Origin: Alphaproteobacteria bacterium
Lineage (GTDB): Bacteria; Pseudomonadota; Alphaproteobacteria; Rhizobiales; Xanthobacteraceae
DNA length: 6,448 nucleotides
Direction: 5' to 3'
Assembly: GCA_005884855.1 (NCBI GenBank)
Contig: VAZS01000183.1
Span: forward strand, 1-6,448
The translations under genes were made by a program, and so were the position numbers. Shown here one piece after another: positions 1-6,021 of this stretch (positions are counted from its first letter, which is position 1; the number at the start of each line of letters is the position of its first letter). A model generated the notes under the pieces. That model was not told where the DNA came from. It saw only the letters and a program-made list of their open reading frames with translations, and searched no databases.

Positions 1-1049
1 CGCACGATTTCAACAATCTGCTGATGGCGGTGATGGGCAACCTCGATCTGTTGCGCAAGCGCATCCCTAACGATCCGCGGCTGCACCGCCTGATCGACGG
101 CGCGCTGCAGGGGGCCGAGCGCGGCGCGTCGCTGACGCAGCGCTTGTTGGCATTCGCGCGCCAGCAGGATCTGCGAGCCATACCGGTCGATCTGCGCGGG
201 CTGATCAACGGCATGATCGATCTGCTCGAACGTTCCTTGGGACCGCGCGTCGGTTTGCGGCTCGATCTGCCCGAAGGGTTGCCGCCGGCGCGCGTCGACG
301 CCAACCAGCTCGAACTGGCGATCCTGAATCTGGCGATCAACGCGCGCGACGCCATGCCCGACGGCGGCTCGATCGAGATCAAGGTCGCCGAGTGTCAGGC
401 GGACAACGATCCCGCGCTGCTGCCTGGACGCTATCTGAAACTGTCGGTCATCGATAACGGCAAGGGCATGAGCCCGGAGATCTTGAAGCGCGCGGTGGAG
501 CCGTTCTTCTCCTCCAAGCCGCTCGGCAAGGGTACGGGCCTGGGGCTGTCGATGGTGCATGGGCTTGCCGTGCAACTTGGCGGGTCGCTGCAGCTCTCGA
601 GCACGGTCGCAAAGGGCACCACCGCAACGCTGATCCTGCCGGTCGCGACCGATGCTCCCGAAGTCGAAAGCCCCGCTTACAAGTCGCAGACCGTCAAGCG
701 CTCGGCCGTGATTTTGTTCGTCGACGACGATCCCTTGATCGCGCTGTCGACCACGGAGATGCTGGAAGATCTAGGCCATCACGTGATCGGCGCCACTTCA
801 GGCGTGCATGCCCTCGACATCATCAAAAGCGAACAGCCGATCGACCTGATGTTGACCGATCATGTGATGCCGGGCATGACCGGCATCGAGCTCGCGGCCG
901 CCTCGCGCGAGGTGCGGCCGTCACTGCCGATCCTGCTTGCGACGGGTTATGCCGAACTGCCGGAGGGCGCCCAGCTCGACCTGCCGCGGCTGGCAAAACC
1001 CTATCACCAGGAGCAGTTGCGCGATCGGCTCGATCAGCTGCTCGGCTAA
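1..1049 (+). CDS. Hybrid sensor histidine kinase, C-terminal part (5' end outside window)
   Basis: This is the C-terminal portion of a hybrid two-component kinase that autophosphorylates on His and passes the phosphate to its own receiver. The reading frame is open from position 3, where the codons read HDFNNLLMAVMGNLDLL. That is the H-box of the HisKA dimerisation domain, and its His is the phosphorylation site. Counting from the Met at 24, the HATPase domain follows: N-box NLAINARDAMPDGG (102-115), G1 box DNGKG (144-148), F-box FF (161-162) and G2 box GKGTGLGL (168-175). A short linker leads to a receiver at about 228-341 with acidic DDD at 234-236, phosphoacceptor Asp279 in LTDHVMPGMTG, Thr307 and Lys325. 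All catalytic residues are present, so the visible part looks functional. The sensory N-terminus lies outside the window, so the signal is unknown. The Met at 24 is internal, not the real start. The stop is 18 bases from the convergent ligase gene, with no clear terminator between. Confidence 0.93.
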   Translation, partial: HDFNNLLMAVMGNLDLLRKRIPNDPRLHRLIDGALQGAERGASLTQRLLAFARQQDLRAIPVDLRGLINGMIDLLERSLGPRVGLRLDLPEGLPPARVDANQLELAILNLAINARDAMPDGGSIEIKVAECQADNDPALLPGRYLKLSVIDNGKGMSPEILKRAVEPFFSSKPLGKGTGLGLSMVHGLAVQLGGSLQLSSTVAKGTTATLILPVATDAPEVESPAYKSQTVKRSAVILFVDDDPLIALSTTEMLEDLGHHVIGATSGVHALDIIKSEQPIDLMLTDHVMPGMTGIELAAASREVRPSLPILLATGYAELPEGAQLDLPRLAKPYHQEQLRDRLDQLLG

Positions 1050-1067
1050 ACGCGCCTCGGTAATCCC

Positions 1068-2489
1068 CTATCCGACCAATCGGTCGCGGCCGACCCAGAA
1101 GCCAGCCTTCAGCACCTTCTTGTCCACCTTGCCGACGCCGGTCATTGGCAACTCGCTGACGAACTTCACGTGCTTGGGCGCATGCGCCGAGCCTTTGCGC
1201 GCCCGCACCAGCTTGATCAATTCCTCCGCGTTCGGCCGTGCGCCTTCCCGCGCAACGATGATCGCGGTAACGGCCTCGCCCCATTGTTCGTCGGCGCGCG
1301 CGATATCGCCGGTATGCAGCCAGCCGTTCTTCAGGGTTTCGGCGGTCTGTTCGGGTCGCTTCCAGTACTCGGCCATCACATGCGGCGCACGGACGCAAAT
1401 CTCGCCGGGCTCGCCGGTAGCGACTTCATGATCCTCATCGTCGAGGATTTTTACTTCGCAGGCGGCGATAGGAAAACCGCAGGACAGGAACAATTCCGGG
1501 GTGTTTGGATCATGGTCGCTCTTGCGAAGCACAGATACAGGATAGCACTCTGTCTGGCCGTAAAGTTGGGAGAACACCGGGCCGATCCGCTCGATGCCCT
1601 CTATCAGCCGGCTCGGCGACATCGCCGAAGCCCCATAGAGCAGGAGTTCGAGCGAGGAGAGATCGCTCCGGTCGAGCGCCGGATGGTTGAGCAGCACGTA
1701 GATCATGGTAGGCACGAACAACGTGAAGTTGATCCGCTCGCTTGCGATGGTCTTGAACACCGCTTCCGGATCGAACCCCCTGAGCATGTGCACGGTCCCC
1801 CCGCGCATCAGCGTCGGCAGCACCTTGGTGCCGGCAACGTGGCTGATCGGCGCCACCGCGAGGTATCGCGGCGTCTCCGGAATTTCGAAGTCAGACAGGA
1901 TGGCGCTGGCGAAACCGCCGAGTTCGCGATGGTAGCGCAGCGCGCCTTTGGATTTTCCCGTGGTGCCGCCGGTATAATTCAGTGTCGCAAGATCGTTCGG
2001 GCCGGCCAAACAACGAGCGCTTGCCGTGCCCGCCTGCTCGAGCGCGCCAAGCAGATCCACCCCGTAATTGGCCGGGCCGAGCGTGAACACGTTGATGAGG
2101 TTGATCGCCCTGGCTGCGAGCTCGCCACCGCGGTCGCGGAAAGCATCGACGTCAATGACCAGCGTCTGTGCTTCCGAGTCCTCGATTTGAAAAAGCTGAT
2201 CCTCAAGCGACCCCAGTGGATGCAGCCAGGTTATCGTGAGCCGCGACAACTACGCAGCCGCGCCCGCGCAATACGTATCGGCGCGGTTGGCGGTAAGAAA
2301 GGCGACGCGCGCGCCTGGCTCCAGCCCCAGCCGCATGAATACTTGTTGCATGCGGCCGATCAGCTCAGCGGCGCCGCGATAGGTGATCGATCCGCCTGGC
2401 CAGCTGAAGGCAATCCGGGAGGGGTAGCGCGCCAGCGCCAGCAAGGTTTGTCCGCAGACGGTTGGAAAGGCGTGGAGCGGGTCGGACAT
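1068..2489 (-). pseudogene. AMP-forming acyl-CoA synthetase, broken by an amber codon and an internal deletion
   Basis: The family (ANL superfamily) adenylates a carboxylic acid with ATP and then forms the CoA thioester. Start chosen: ATG at 2487-2489 (MSDPLHAF), five bases after the strong Shine-Dalgarno GGAGGA (2495-2500). The frame runs 79 codons to TAG at 2250-2252 and then continues in the same frame to 1068 as clearly homologous ligase sequence, so the TAG splits one gene. A CAG (Gln) to TAG change would explain it. Visible motifs: the A3 phosphate loop YTGGTTGKSKG, A5 YGQTECYP, A7 GWLHTGDIARADE, and the C-terminal GKVDKK with the catalytic Lys. The A8 hinge block, normally DRKKD...GG.N..P.E.E between A7 and the (P)DEQWGEAV stretch, is absent: HTGDIARADE runs straight into QWGEAV (junction about 1284-1295). 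Total length including the amber position is 473 codons, about 45-50 short of what I expect for the family. Substrate unknown, probably a fatty or aryl acid. An alternative is reinitiation at TTG 2247-2249, but it has no Shine-Dalgarno and would still lack A8. Confidence 0.85.
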
Positions 2490-2511
2490 GTTTTTCCTCC
2501 AGCTATTTTTG

Positions 2512-2540
2512 TTGTCGGTCTTCGCCGGCGCCAATGTTAT
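2512..2540 (+). promoter_or_regulatory. Possible sigma70-type promoter for the flavin oxidoreductase
   Basis: TTGTCG (2512-2517) and TGTTAT (2535-2540) are separated by 17 bases in the 94-base divergent intergenic region. Each matches the consensus at four of six positions. Transcription from here would give a leader of roughly 35-40 bases before the ATG at 2584. This is a weak match found by eye. I saw no convincing counterpart for the ligase on the other strand. Confidence 0.3.
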
Positions 2541-2583
2541 CAGACGCTAGCACAAGCGATTTGCAGCGCGGAACGATAAACCA

Positions 2584-3573
2584 ATGGAAAGCTCGAGTTT
2601 GACTTCCACCGACCTCCTTGGCCGCTTTCGCGATCGCCTCAGCCTGCCGCTGATCGCCGCGCCGATGTTCCTGGTGTCGGGTGTCGAGCTTGTGGTCGCA
2701 GCCTGCCGCAACGGCGTGATCGGAGCATTCCCGACGGTGAATTGCCGCACCCCCGAGCAGCTCGATGTTTGGCTTGGCGATATCGAAGGCCAGCTTCGCC
2801 GGCATTCGGATCAAAGCGGCAAGCCTTCCGCGCCGATCTGTCCGAACCTGATCGTGCACCGTTCAAACGAGCGGCTTGGACAGGATCTGCAGGTATTGTT
2901 GCGGCACAGGCCCGAGATCGTCATCACCAGCGTCGGCTCGCCGGCGCCGGTGCTCGCCCCGCTGCATGATGTCGGCGCGCTGGTATTTGCCGATGTCGCC
3001 ACCATCCGTCACGCCGAGCGAGCGGTGGAAGCTGGCGCCGATGGCCTCGTTCTTCTGACTGCGGGTGCCGGCGGTCAGACCGGCTGGCTCAACCCCTTCG
3101 TGTTCGTTCGCGCGGTGCGTGGGTTCTTCGATGGGCCGATCGTGCTGGCGGGAGGCATAGCTGACGGCCATGCGTTGCGCGCGGCTGAGGCGCTCGGCTG
3201 CGACCTCGCCTATATGGGCACCAAGTTCATCGCAACGAACGAAAGCATGGCCGATGCGAGATACAAGCAGATGCTGGTCGCGAGCAGCGCGGCTGATATC
3301 TTGCTGACCACCGCCTTTACCGGCCTGCAAACCAACATGCTGCGGCCGTCCATCGTTGCCGCGGGCCTCAATCCGGACGACCTGCCACAACGCGGCGCGA
3401 TCGACATCGGCAAGGACATCGATATCGGCGCGCGCGAAAAACGCAACCAGCGCTGGCGCGATATCTGGAGCGCCGGGCATGCAACATCGGGTGTTACCGA
3501 AGTGCTGTCGGTGGACGAGCTTGTCGCGCGAACGCTTGCCGAATATCGGCTTGCGGCCGCGCGGGGCCGATAG
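2584..3573 (+). CDS. NAD(P)H-dependent flavin oxidoreductase, nitronate monooxygenase-like
   Basis: This 329-residue TIM-barrel protein belongs to the FMN-binding nitronate monooxygenase / 2-nitropropane dioxygenase family, likely cytosolic. The family hallmarks are in order: LPLIAAPMFLVSG near the N-terminus (residues 21-33, first strand and flavin contact), VGSP (117-120), VFADVAT (134-140), ADGLVLLTAGAGGQTG (152-167), PIVLAGGIADG (185-195, phosphate-binding loop) and LAYMGTKFIATNES (208-221, FMN phosphate site). Length is normal for the family. Gln165 occupies the position where characterised nitronate monooxygenases have a His in an AGGHxG motif. True nitronate oxidation is therefore doubtful, and a quinone or enoyl reductase-type activity is equally possible. 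The ATG at 2584 has only a poor Shine-Dalgarno (GCGGAA, 2567-2572), but no better start is seen. It is divergent from the damaged acyl-CoA synthetase, which hints at a shared acyl or aromatic catabolic role in the ancestor. No membrane segment or signal peptide is visible. Confidence 0.88.
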   Translation: MESSSLTSTDLLGRFRDRLSLPLIAAPMFLVSGVELVVAACRNGVIGAFPTVNCRTPEQLDVWLGDIEGQLRRHSDQSGKPSAPICPNLIVHRSNERLGQDLQVLLRHRPEIVITSVGSPAPVLAPLHDVGALVFADVATIRHAERAVEAGADGLVLLTAGAGGQTGWLNPFVFVRAVRGFFDGPIVLAGGIADGHALRAAEALGCDLAYMGTKFIATNESMADARYKQMLVASSAADILLTTAFTGLQTNMLRPSIVAAGLNPDDLPQRGAIDIGKDIDIGAREKRNQRWRDIWSAGHATSGVTEVLSVDELVARTLAEYRLAAARGR

Positions 3574-3634
3574 TCGGCGGCCTTGCCGCGATCGTCGATG
3601 CGCGTGCAATCGATTGCCGGCCGGGATTCCACCC

Positions 3635-3649
3635 TTAACGCGTCATTAA
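3635..3649 (+). promoter_or_regulatory. Putative CtrA-binding box (TTAA-N7-TTAA)
   Basis: TTAA at 3635-3638 and TTAA at 3646-3649 flank exactly seven bases, and the second half continues TTAACTAT. This matches the full-length CtrA recognition sequence known from alphaproteobacteria. It lies in the intergenic region 3574-3736, with its end 87 bases before the ATG at 3737, a suitable place to control the small downstream gene. Binding is inferred from the motif only. Confidence 0.5.
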
Positions 3650-3736
3650 CTATCCCGCTCCAACATCTGCTCGAACTATCCGCCACGCCGCCGCCCAGGC
3701 GATCGCGCCGGAATCCGTCGTTCAGAGAGCCGACCA

Positions 3737-3982
3737 ATGGAAGTCGACGCGATGTTTGCAAAAACGTCCGCAAGCGTGGAGGAGATCAGGATTCGGGTCG
3801 GCTACGCGCTCAAGCGGCATCCGTTGTGCCGAGACGTCCAGTTCGACATCGTCAGAATGCCTCGCACCGGCAAGGGCAACTGGACCATCAGCCTCCGCTC
3901 GTTCGCCCCGGATGCGGTATGGGAGACTTCCGATATTGTTGCTGACATCCAGGAGGCCTACGACCTCTCGGCTGCAGTCTGA
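3737..3982 (+). CDS. Small protein of unknown function (81 aa)
   Basis: I do not recognise a named family, though the sequence resembles short conserved hypothetical proteins I associate with Bradyrhizobium. It is soluble-looking, with no signal peptide or membrane segment. An N-terminal helix (about residues 12-28, SASVEEIRIRVGYALKR) is followed by two likely strands (about 33-42 and 46-56) around a basic turn MPRTGKGNW, then a C-terminal amphipathic helix (about 65-77, SDIVADIQEAYDL), giving an alpha-beta-beta-alpha pattern. The start is ATG 3737 with a purine-rich AGAGAG (3724-3729) seven bases upstream. ATG 3752, five codons in, is an alternative. An overlapping frame on the same strand (3583-3945) is rejected because it is Arg/Pro/Ser-rich shadow sequence. 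The CtrA-type box upstream suggests cell-cycle or motility-linked expression, which is an inference. Confidence 0.72.
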   Translation: MEVDAMFAKTSASVEEIRIRVGYALKRHPLCRDVQFDIVRMPRTGKGNWTISLRSFAPDAVWETSDIVADIQEAYDLSAAV

Positions 3983-4205
3983 ATTTAGAACCTTTTTTAT
4001 TAGGTCCCTAAGTTATTGGTCGTTCACATGATCTTCTCATCCACTGCCTCGCTGGCCCGAGCCGCGTCCGAGCGCCTGCTGTTGCGGCTCGCGAGCTAGT
4101 ATTCGCCCGCGGTTAAATTCGCCGCGGCTGCGGCACGCTTAAGCCTCAATTGTCGCCCAGTTTTCACAAAAGTGATTTGGTTCAAAGGCCCGGACGGAGC
4201 ACCGC
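3983..4205. other. Intergenic region with AT-rich patch and an inverted repeat
   Basis: No gene is supported here. The first part is unusually AT-rich (T-run at 3993-3998). It contains an imperfect dyad, TTAG-a-ACCT (3985-3993) opposite AGGT-cc-CTAA (4002-4011), which might weakly terminate the upstream small gene or be part of a promoter. A perfect 8-bp inverted repeat, CGAGCCGC (4058-4065) and GCGGCTCG (4084-4091), has an 18-base loop. A 23-codon open frame (4028-4099) overlaps it but lacks a Shine-Dalgarno. GGAG at 4196-4199 is the ribosome binding site of the next gene. Confidence 0.4.
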
Positions 4206-4859
4206 TTGACGAGAGCCATCACCATCATCGCGCTGACCTGTTTTCTCATTGCCGGCGCAGCCGCCATCAGCATTCTCGGCCGAGATAGCGTACCAGCGGC
4301 CAAGGCGGACATGGCTTCCCCCGTCGTCAAGAGCCCCGTTGCAAACCGCGAAGGCAAGCAGGACCGGCTCACGGTTACCAGATTGGCGCTGGCGTCATTC
4401 GAACCAACACAAACGGCAAGCCTGGGCGAGCCCTTGCGGCAGGCCTTTGCGTCCACATCCGCCGATCTCGAGGGGCCGAGGATCGCAGCTCCCGCGGCGA
4501 TTGCGGCCGCGCTGCCCAAGCCGAAGCTTGTCAACAAACCCACCCCGCAGAAGTCCTACGCGTTGCTCAGCGATGTGCAGATCGCTGGTATCAAGGAGCG
4601 CCTCCGGCTGTCTTCCGACCAGGAATATTATTGGCCTGCGGTGGAAAGCGCGTTACGCGCGGTGGCCCGGAAGATTCATTCAACCCGCCAGGCCGACGGC
4701 CGCGCGACTGGCGCGCTGATCGATCCCGACGCGGCGGAAGTCCAGCAGCTGAAATCGGCGGCAATGCCGCTGCTGTTTCAACTGCGCGAAGATCAGAAGC
4801 AGGAAGTGCGCACGCTCGCTCGCCTGATCGGCCTGGAAAAGGTCGCCGCGCAGATTTAG
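4206..4859 (+). CDS. Membrane-anchored or exported protein with Spy/CpxP-like C-terminal domain, function unknown
   Basis: The protein has 217 residues. The start is TTG at 4206, supported by GGAG (4196-4199) six bases upstream and by the signal-like hydrophobic stretch that follows at once (residues 4-24, AITIIALTCFLIAGAAAISIL). The next Met (residue 36) would lose that segment. Residues 25-117 form an Ala/Pro/Ser-rich, low-complexity linker that probably spans part of the periplasm. Residues 118-217 are helical, with two LxxDQ-type motifs, LSSDQ (135-139) and LREDQ (193-197), plus YWPAVESALR (142-151). Two such motifs recall the paired LTxxQ signatures of Spy/CpxP periplasmic chaperones, but the similarity is faint and the assignment is an inference. 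There are no Cys residues in the mature part (one in the membrane segment). A short hairpin, CGTCC-ccgt-GGACG (4860-4873), directly follows the stop but has no T-run, so it is not a convincing terminator. Confidence 0.72.
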   Translation: MTRAITIIALTCFLIAGAAAISILGRDSVPAAKADMASPVVKSPVANREGKQDRLTVTRLALASFEPTQTASLGEPLRQAFASTSADLEGPRIAAPAAIAAALPKPKLVNKPTPQKSYALLSDVQIAGIKERLRLSSDQEYYWPAVESALRAVARKIHSTRQADGRATGALIDPDAAEVQQLKSAAMPLLFQLREDQKQEVRTLARLIGLEKVAAQI

Positions 4860-4931
4860 CGTCCCCGTGGACGGCTCAATCGGGCTGTGCTTTTGCAAGC
4901 CACTTCTGCGAACGCTTTGGTGAGCATATCC

Positions 4932-4963
4932 CCGTCATGCCCGGACAAGCCCGGCCATGACGG
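4932..4963. repeat. REP-like palindrome
   Basis: CCGTCATG (4932-4939) and CATGACGG (4956-4963) form a perfect 8-bp inverted repeat. After one C-C mismatch, the inner CCGG (4941-4944) and CCGG (4951-4954) extend the stem around a six-base loop. The core wording (GTCATGCCCGG...CCGG.CATGAC) is familiar from short intergenic palindromes dispersed in Bradyrhizobium and relatives; that recognition is from memory. It sits 72 bases after the stop of the preceding gene and could protect or end its transcript. Confidence 0.65.
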
Positions 4964-5034
4964 CCCGTGTCACTACACTCTGGGCGAAGCACACCGCGTG
5001 CGCGCCGGGACGAATTAGTTGAACACGATCAACG

Positions 5035-5495
5035 TGATTTGGGCTGTCCAGTCCCATTTGCAAAAATAAAACCGTTCTCGCTTCACCCAAATCAAAACTA
5101 TAAGCCTCGCCATCCCGTCCCACATGAGGGGCGTATCGCGATCGTCACGGACGTTGGGCACGGGATGCGGTGGACGCCAAGGCAGCGCTGACGAACGTTG
5201 CTGAGGCGGACGGCGAAGTCGTGTGGTCCTGACGCCTCGACGCTGGCGTCAAGTTTGCGTTTCATCACGCAAATGACGGTGACAAAAAAGCCCGATCACC
5301 GGGGAGATCACGGAGGAAACCGTTAAAACCATTGCGTGCGGGAATGCCGGGTTGATTCGGTGAACCTGTGGTGACTACCTCGTGTGCTTTTTTATTTTGC
5401 ACGCGAGACTGCGGGTGGATCGAGCGCCCGGCATTCCCCACGCCCTCATCTTGTTTCGGGGGTGACTGTTGGCAAAGCTCGGGCGTTTTCACGCC
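5035..5495. repeat. Non-coding array of nested hairpins, probable dispersed Bradyrhizobium-type repeat
   Basis: No plausible protein is encoded here; the open frames on either strand lack ribosome sites and family resemblance. Instead there is a chain of inverted repeats: TGATTTGGG/CCCAAATCA (5035-5043, 5086-5094); CATCCCGTCCC/GGG-c-ACGGGATG (5111-5121, 5156-5167); TGACGCC/GGCGTCA (5230-5236, 5245-5251); TTTGCGT/ACGCAAA (5254-5260, 5267-5273); CGGTGA/TCACCG (5277-5282, 5296-5301); GCGTG-c-GGGAATGCCGGG/CCCGGCATTCCCCACGC (5334-5351, 5427-5443), which encloses CTCGTGTGC/GCACGCGAG with an 11-base T-rich loop (5379-5407); and GGCGT/ACGCC (5482-5486, 5491-5495). I recognise phrases of this block as recurring between genes in Bradyrhizobium-group genomes, but cannot verify copies here. 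No transposase or clear target duplication is visible. Strand and true ends are uncertain; they may extend to about 5011 and 5530. It could be a non-autonomous mobile element, a structured RNA, or both. Confidence 0.65.
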
Positions 5496-5537
5496 GCGAG
5501 AATGCGGAGCCTTGTTTGCACGACGCGCCTCCGCTCA

Positions 5538-5677
5538 ACCTCGCCCCGCTTGCGGGGAGAGGTCGGATACGGAGCACAGCGAAGTATCGGGGTGAGGGGG
5601 ACTATCGGCGATTGGGAGCCTCCCCCTCACCCGCTCGCAAAGATGCTCGCGACCTCTCCCCGCAAGCGGGGCGAGGT
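5538..5677. repeat. Long palindromic intergenic element with 28-bp perfect arms
   Basis: The left arm 5538-5565 (begins ACCTCGCCCCGC) and right arm 5650-5677 (ends GGGGCGAGGT) are perfect reverse complements over 28 bases. Between them lie two further stems: GATAC/GTATC (5566-5570, 5584-5588) and GGGTGAGGGGGA/TCCCCCTCACCC (5590-5601, 5621-5632). The whole folds into a branched, cruciform-like structure about 140 bases long. Each long arm also contains its own small hairpin (CCCCGC-tt-GCGGGG). This is the style of the mosaic palindromic elements (RIME-like) common in rhizobial intergenic DNA. It lies 58 bases beyond the 3' end of the minus-strand tRNA gene and may stop its transcription. Confidence 0.8.
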
Positions 5678-5735
5678 GAAGACGGGAATGGCTGTTTGAA
5701 AATTGATTCGCGAGCGTAAGTGTCTACGCGTGCTT

Positions 5736-5820
5736 TGGTGCCCCTGGCCGGAATCGAACCAGCACTCCTTGCGGAACTCGATTTTGAGTCGAGCGCGTCT
5801 ACCAATTCCGCCACAGGGGC
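5736..5820 (-). tRNA. tRNA-Leu (anticodon CAA)
   Basis: Read on the minus strand from 5820, the cloverleaf is complete: acceptor GCCCCTG (5814-5820) pairs with CAGGGGC (5740-5746), discriminator A at 5739 and genomically encoded CCA at 5736-5738. The D-arm contains GGCGGAATTGGTAGACGC. The anticodon stem CTCGA/TCGAG encloses the loop CTCAAAA, giving anticodon CAA (5784-5786), which reads the Leu codon UUG. The long variable arm (TCC-GCAA-GGA) is the class II feature expected for tRNA-Leu, and the T-arm GCTGG-TTCGATT-CCGGC is standard. Nothing looks degenerate. UUG is a minor Leu codon in high-GC genomes, and it is also used as the start codon at 4206. Confidence 0.97.
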
Positions 5821-5862
5821 CTAGCGCGTTAGCCAAAGGCACAGTGCGCTAAAAGCCGGCGG

Positions 5863-5890
5863 AATATAGCGGGCGGTGACTGCCGGTCAA
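5863..5890 (-). promoter_or_regulatory. Sigma70-type promoter of tRNA-Leu
   Basis: On the minus strand, TTGACC (5885-5890) and TATATT (5863-5868) are separated by 16 bases, close to the housekeeping consensus at both elements. The -10 lies 42 bases before the mature tRNA 5' end, so the precursor has a leader of about 35 bases. The leader holds a 6-bp inverted repeat, TAGCGC (5822-5827) and GCGCTA (5846-5851). Confidence 0.7.
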
Positions 5891-6021
5891 CCCGCAGCCC
5901 GCCGGGAATACAGCGGCGCCGTTCTTAAGTCGCGGGAAGCGCGTCAGAGCACTCCGGGTTGATCGCGCCCGCCTCGACAGTGCCGTTTGCGCAGGTTAGG
6001 ACGCTCACACAGGAGATCGCC

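Noticed and set aside
2247..2252. Recoding of TAG as pyrrolysine or another amino acid
   Set aside because: No sign of a recoding element, the family has no special residue there, and a second lesion in the same gene points to simple decay.
1170..2579. Long plus-strand open frame (469 codons) opposite the ligase
   Set aside because: It is the antisense shadow of the minus-strand ligase, rich in Arg, Gly and Ala, while the minus strand shows ordered ANL motifs.
3577..3589. GCGGC-ctt-GCCGC hairpin after the flavin oxidoreductase as a terminator
   Set aside because: The stem is only 5 bp and no T-run follows, so an intrinsic terminator is not supported.
2863..3609. Minus-strand 248-codon frame opposite the flavin oxidoreductase
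   Set aside because: Antisense shadow; the plus strand has the complete family motif order.
4028..4099. 23-codon ORF in the intergenic region before 4206
   Set aside because: It has no Shine-Dalgarno sequence and overlaps an inverted repeat, so nothing supports translation.
5538..5677. CRISPR-like repetition
   Set aside because: There are only two arms in inverted orientation and no regularly spaced direct repeats; it is a palindrome.
5265..5719. Several 60-110 codon open frames on both strands in the repeat region
   Set aside because: They overlap the hairpin array and the palindrome, have no ribosome binding site, and resemble no protein family.
5602..5842. Minus-strand open frames across the tRNA (MAELVDALDSKSS and a second frame)
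   Set aside because: They are translations of the tRNA-Leu gene and the adjacent palindrome, a well-known type of spurious protein call.
5959..5987. TTGATC-based promoter for the dsbB-like gene
   Set aside because: The sequence at the expected -10 distance is GC-rich and does not resemble the consensus.
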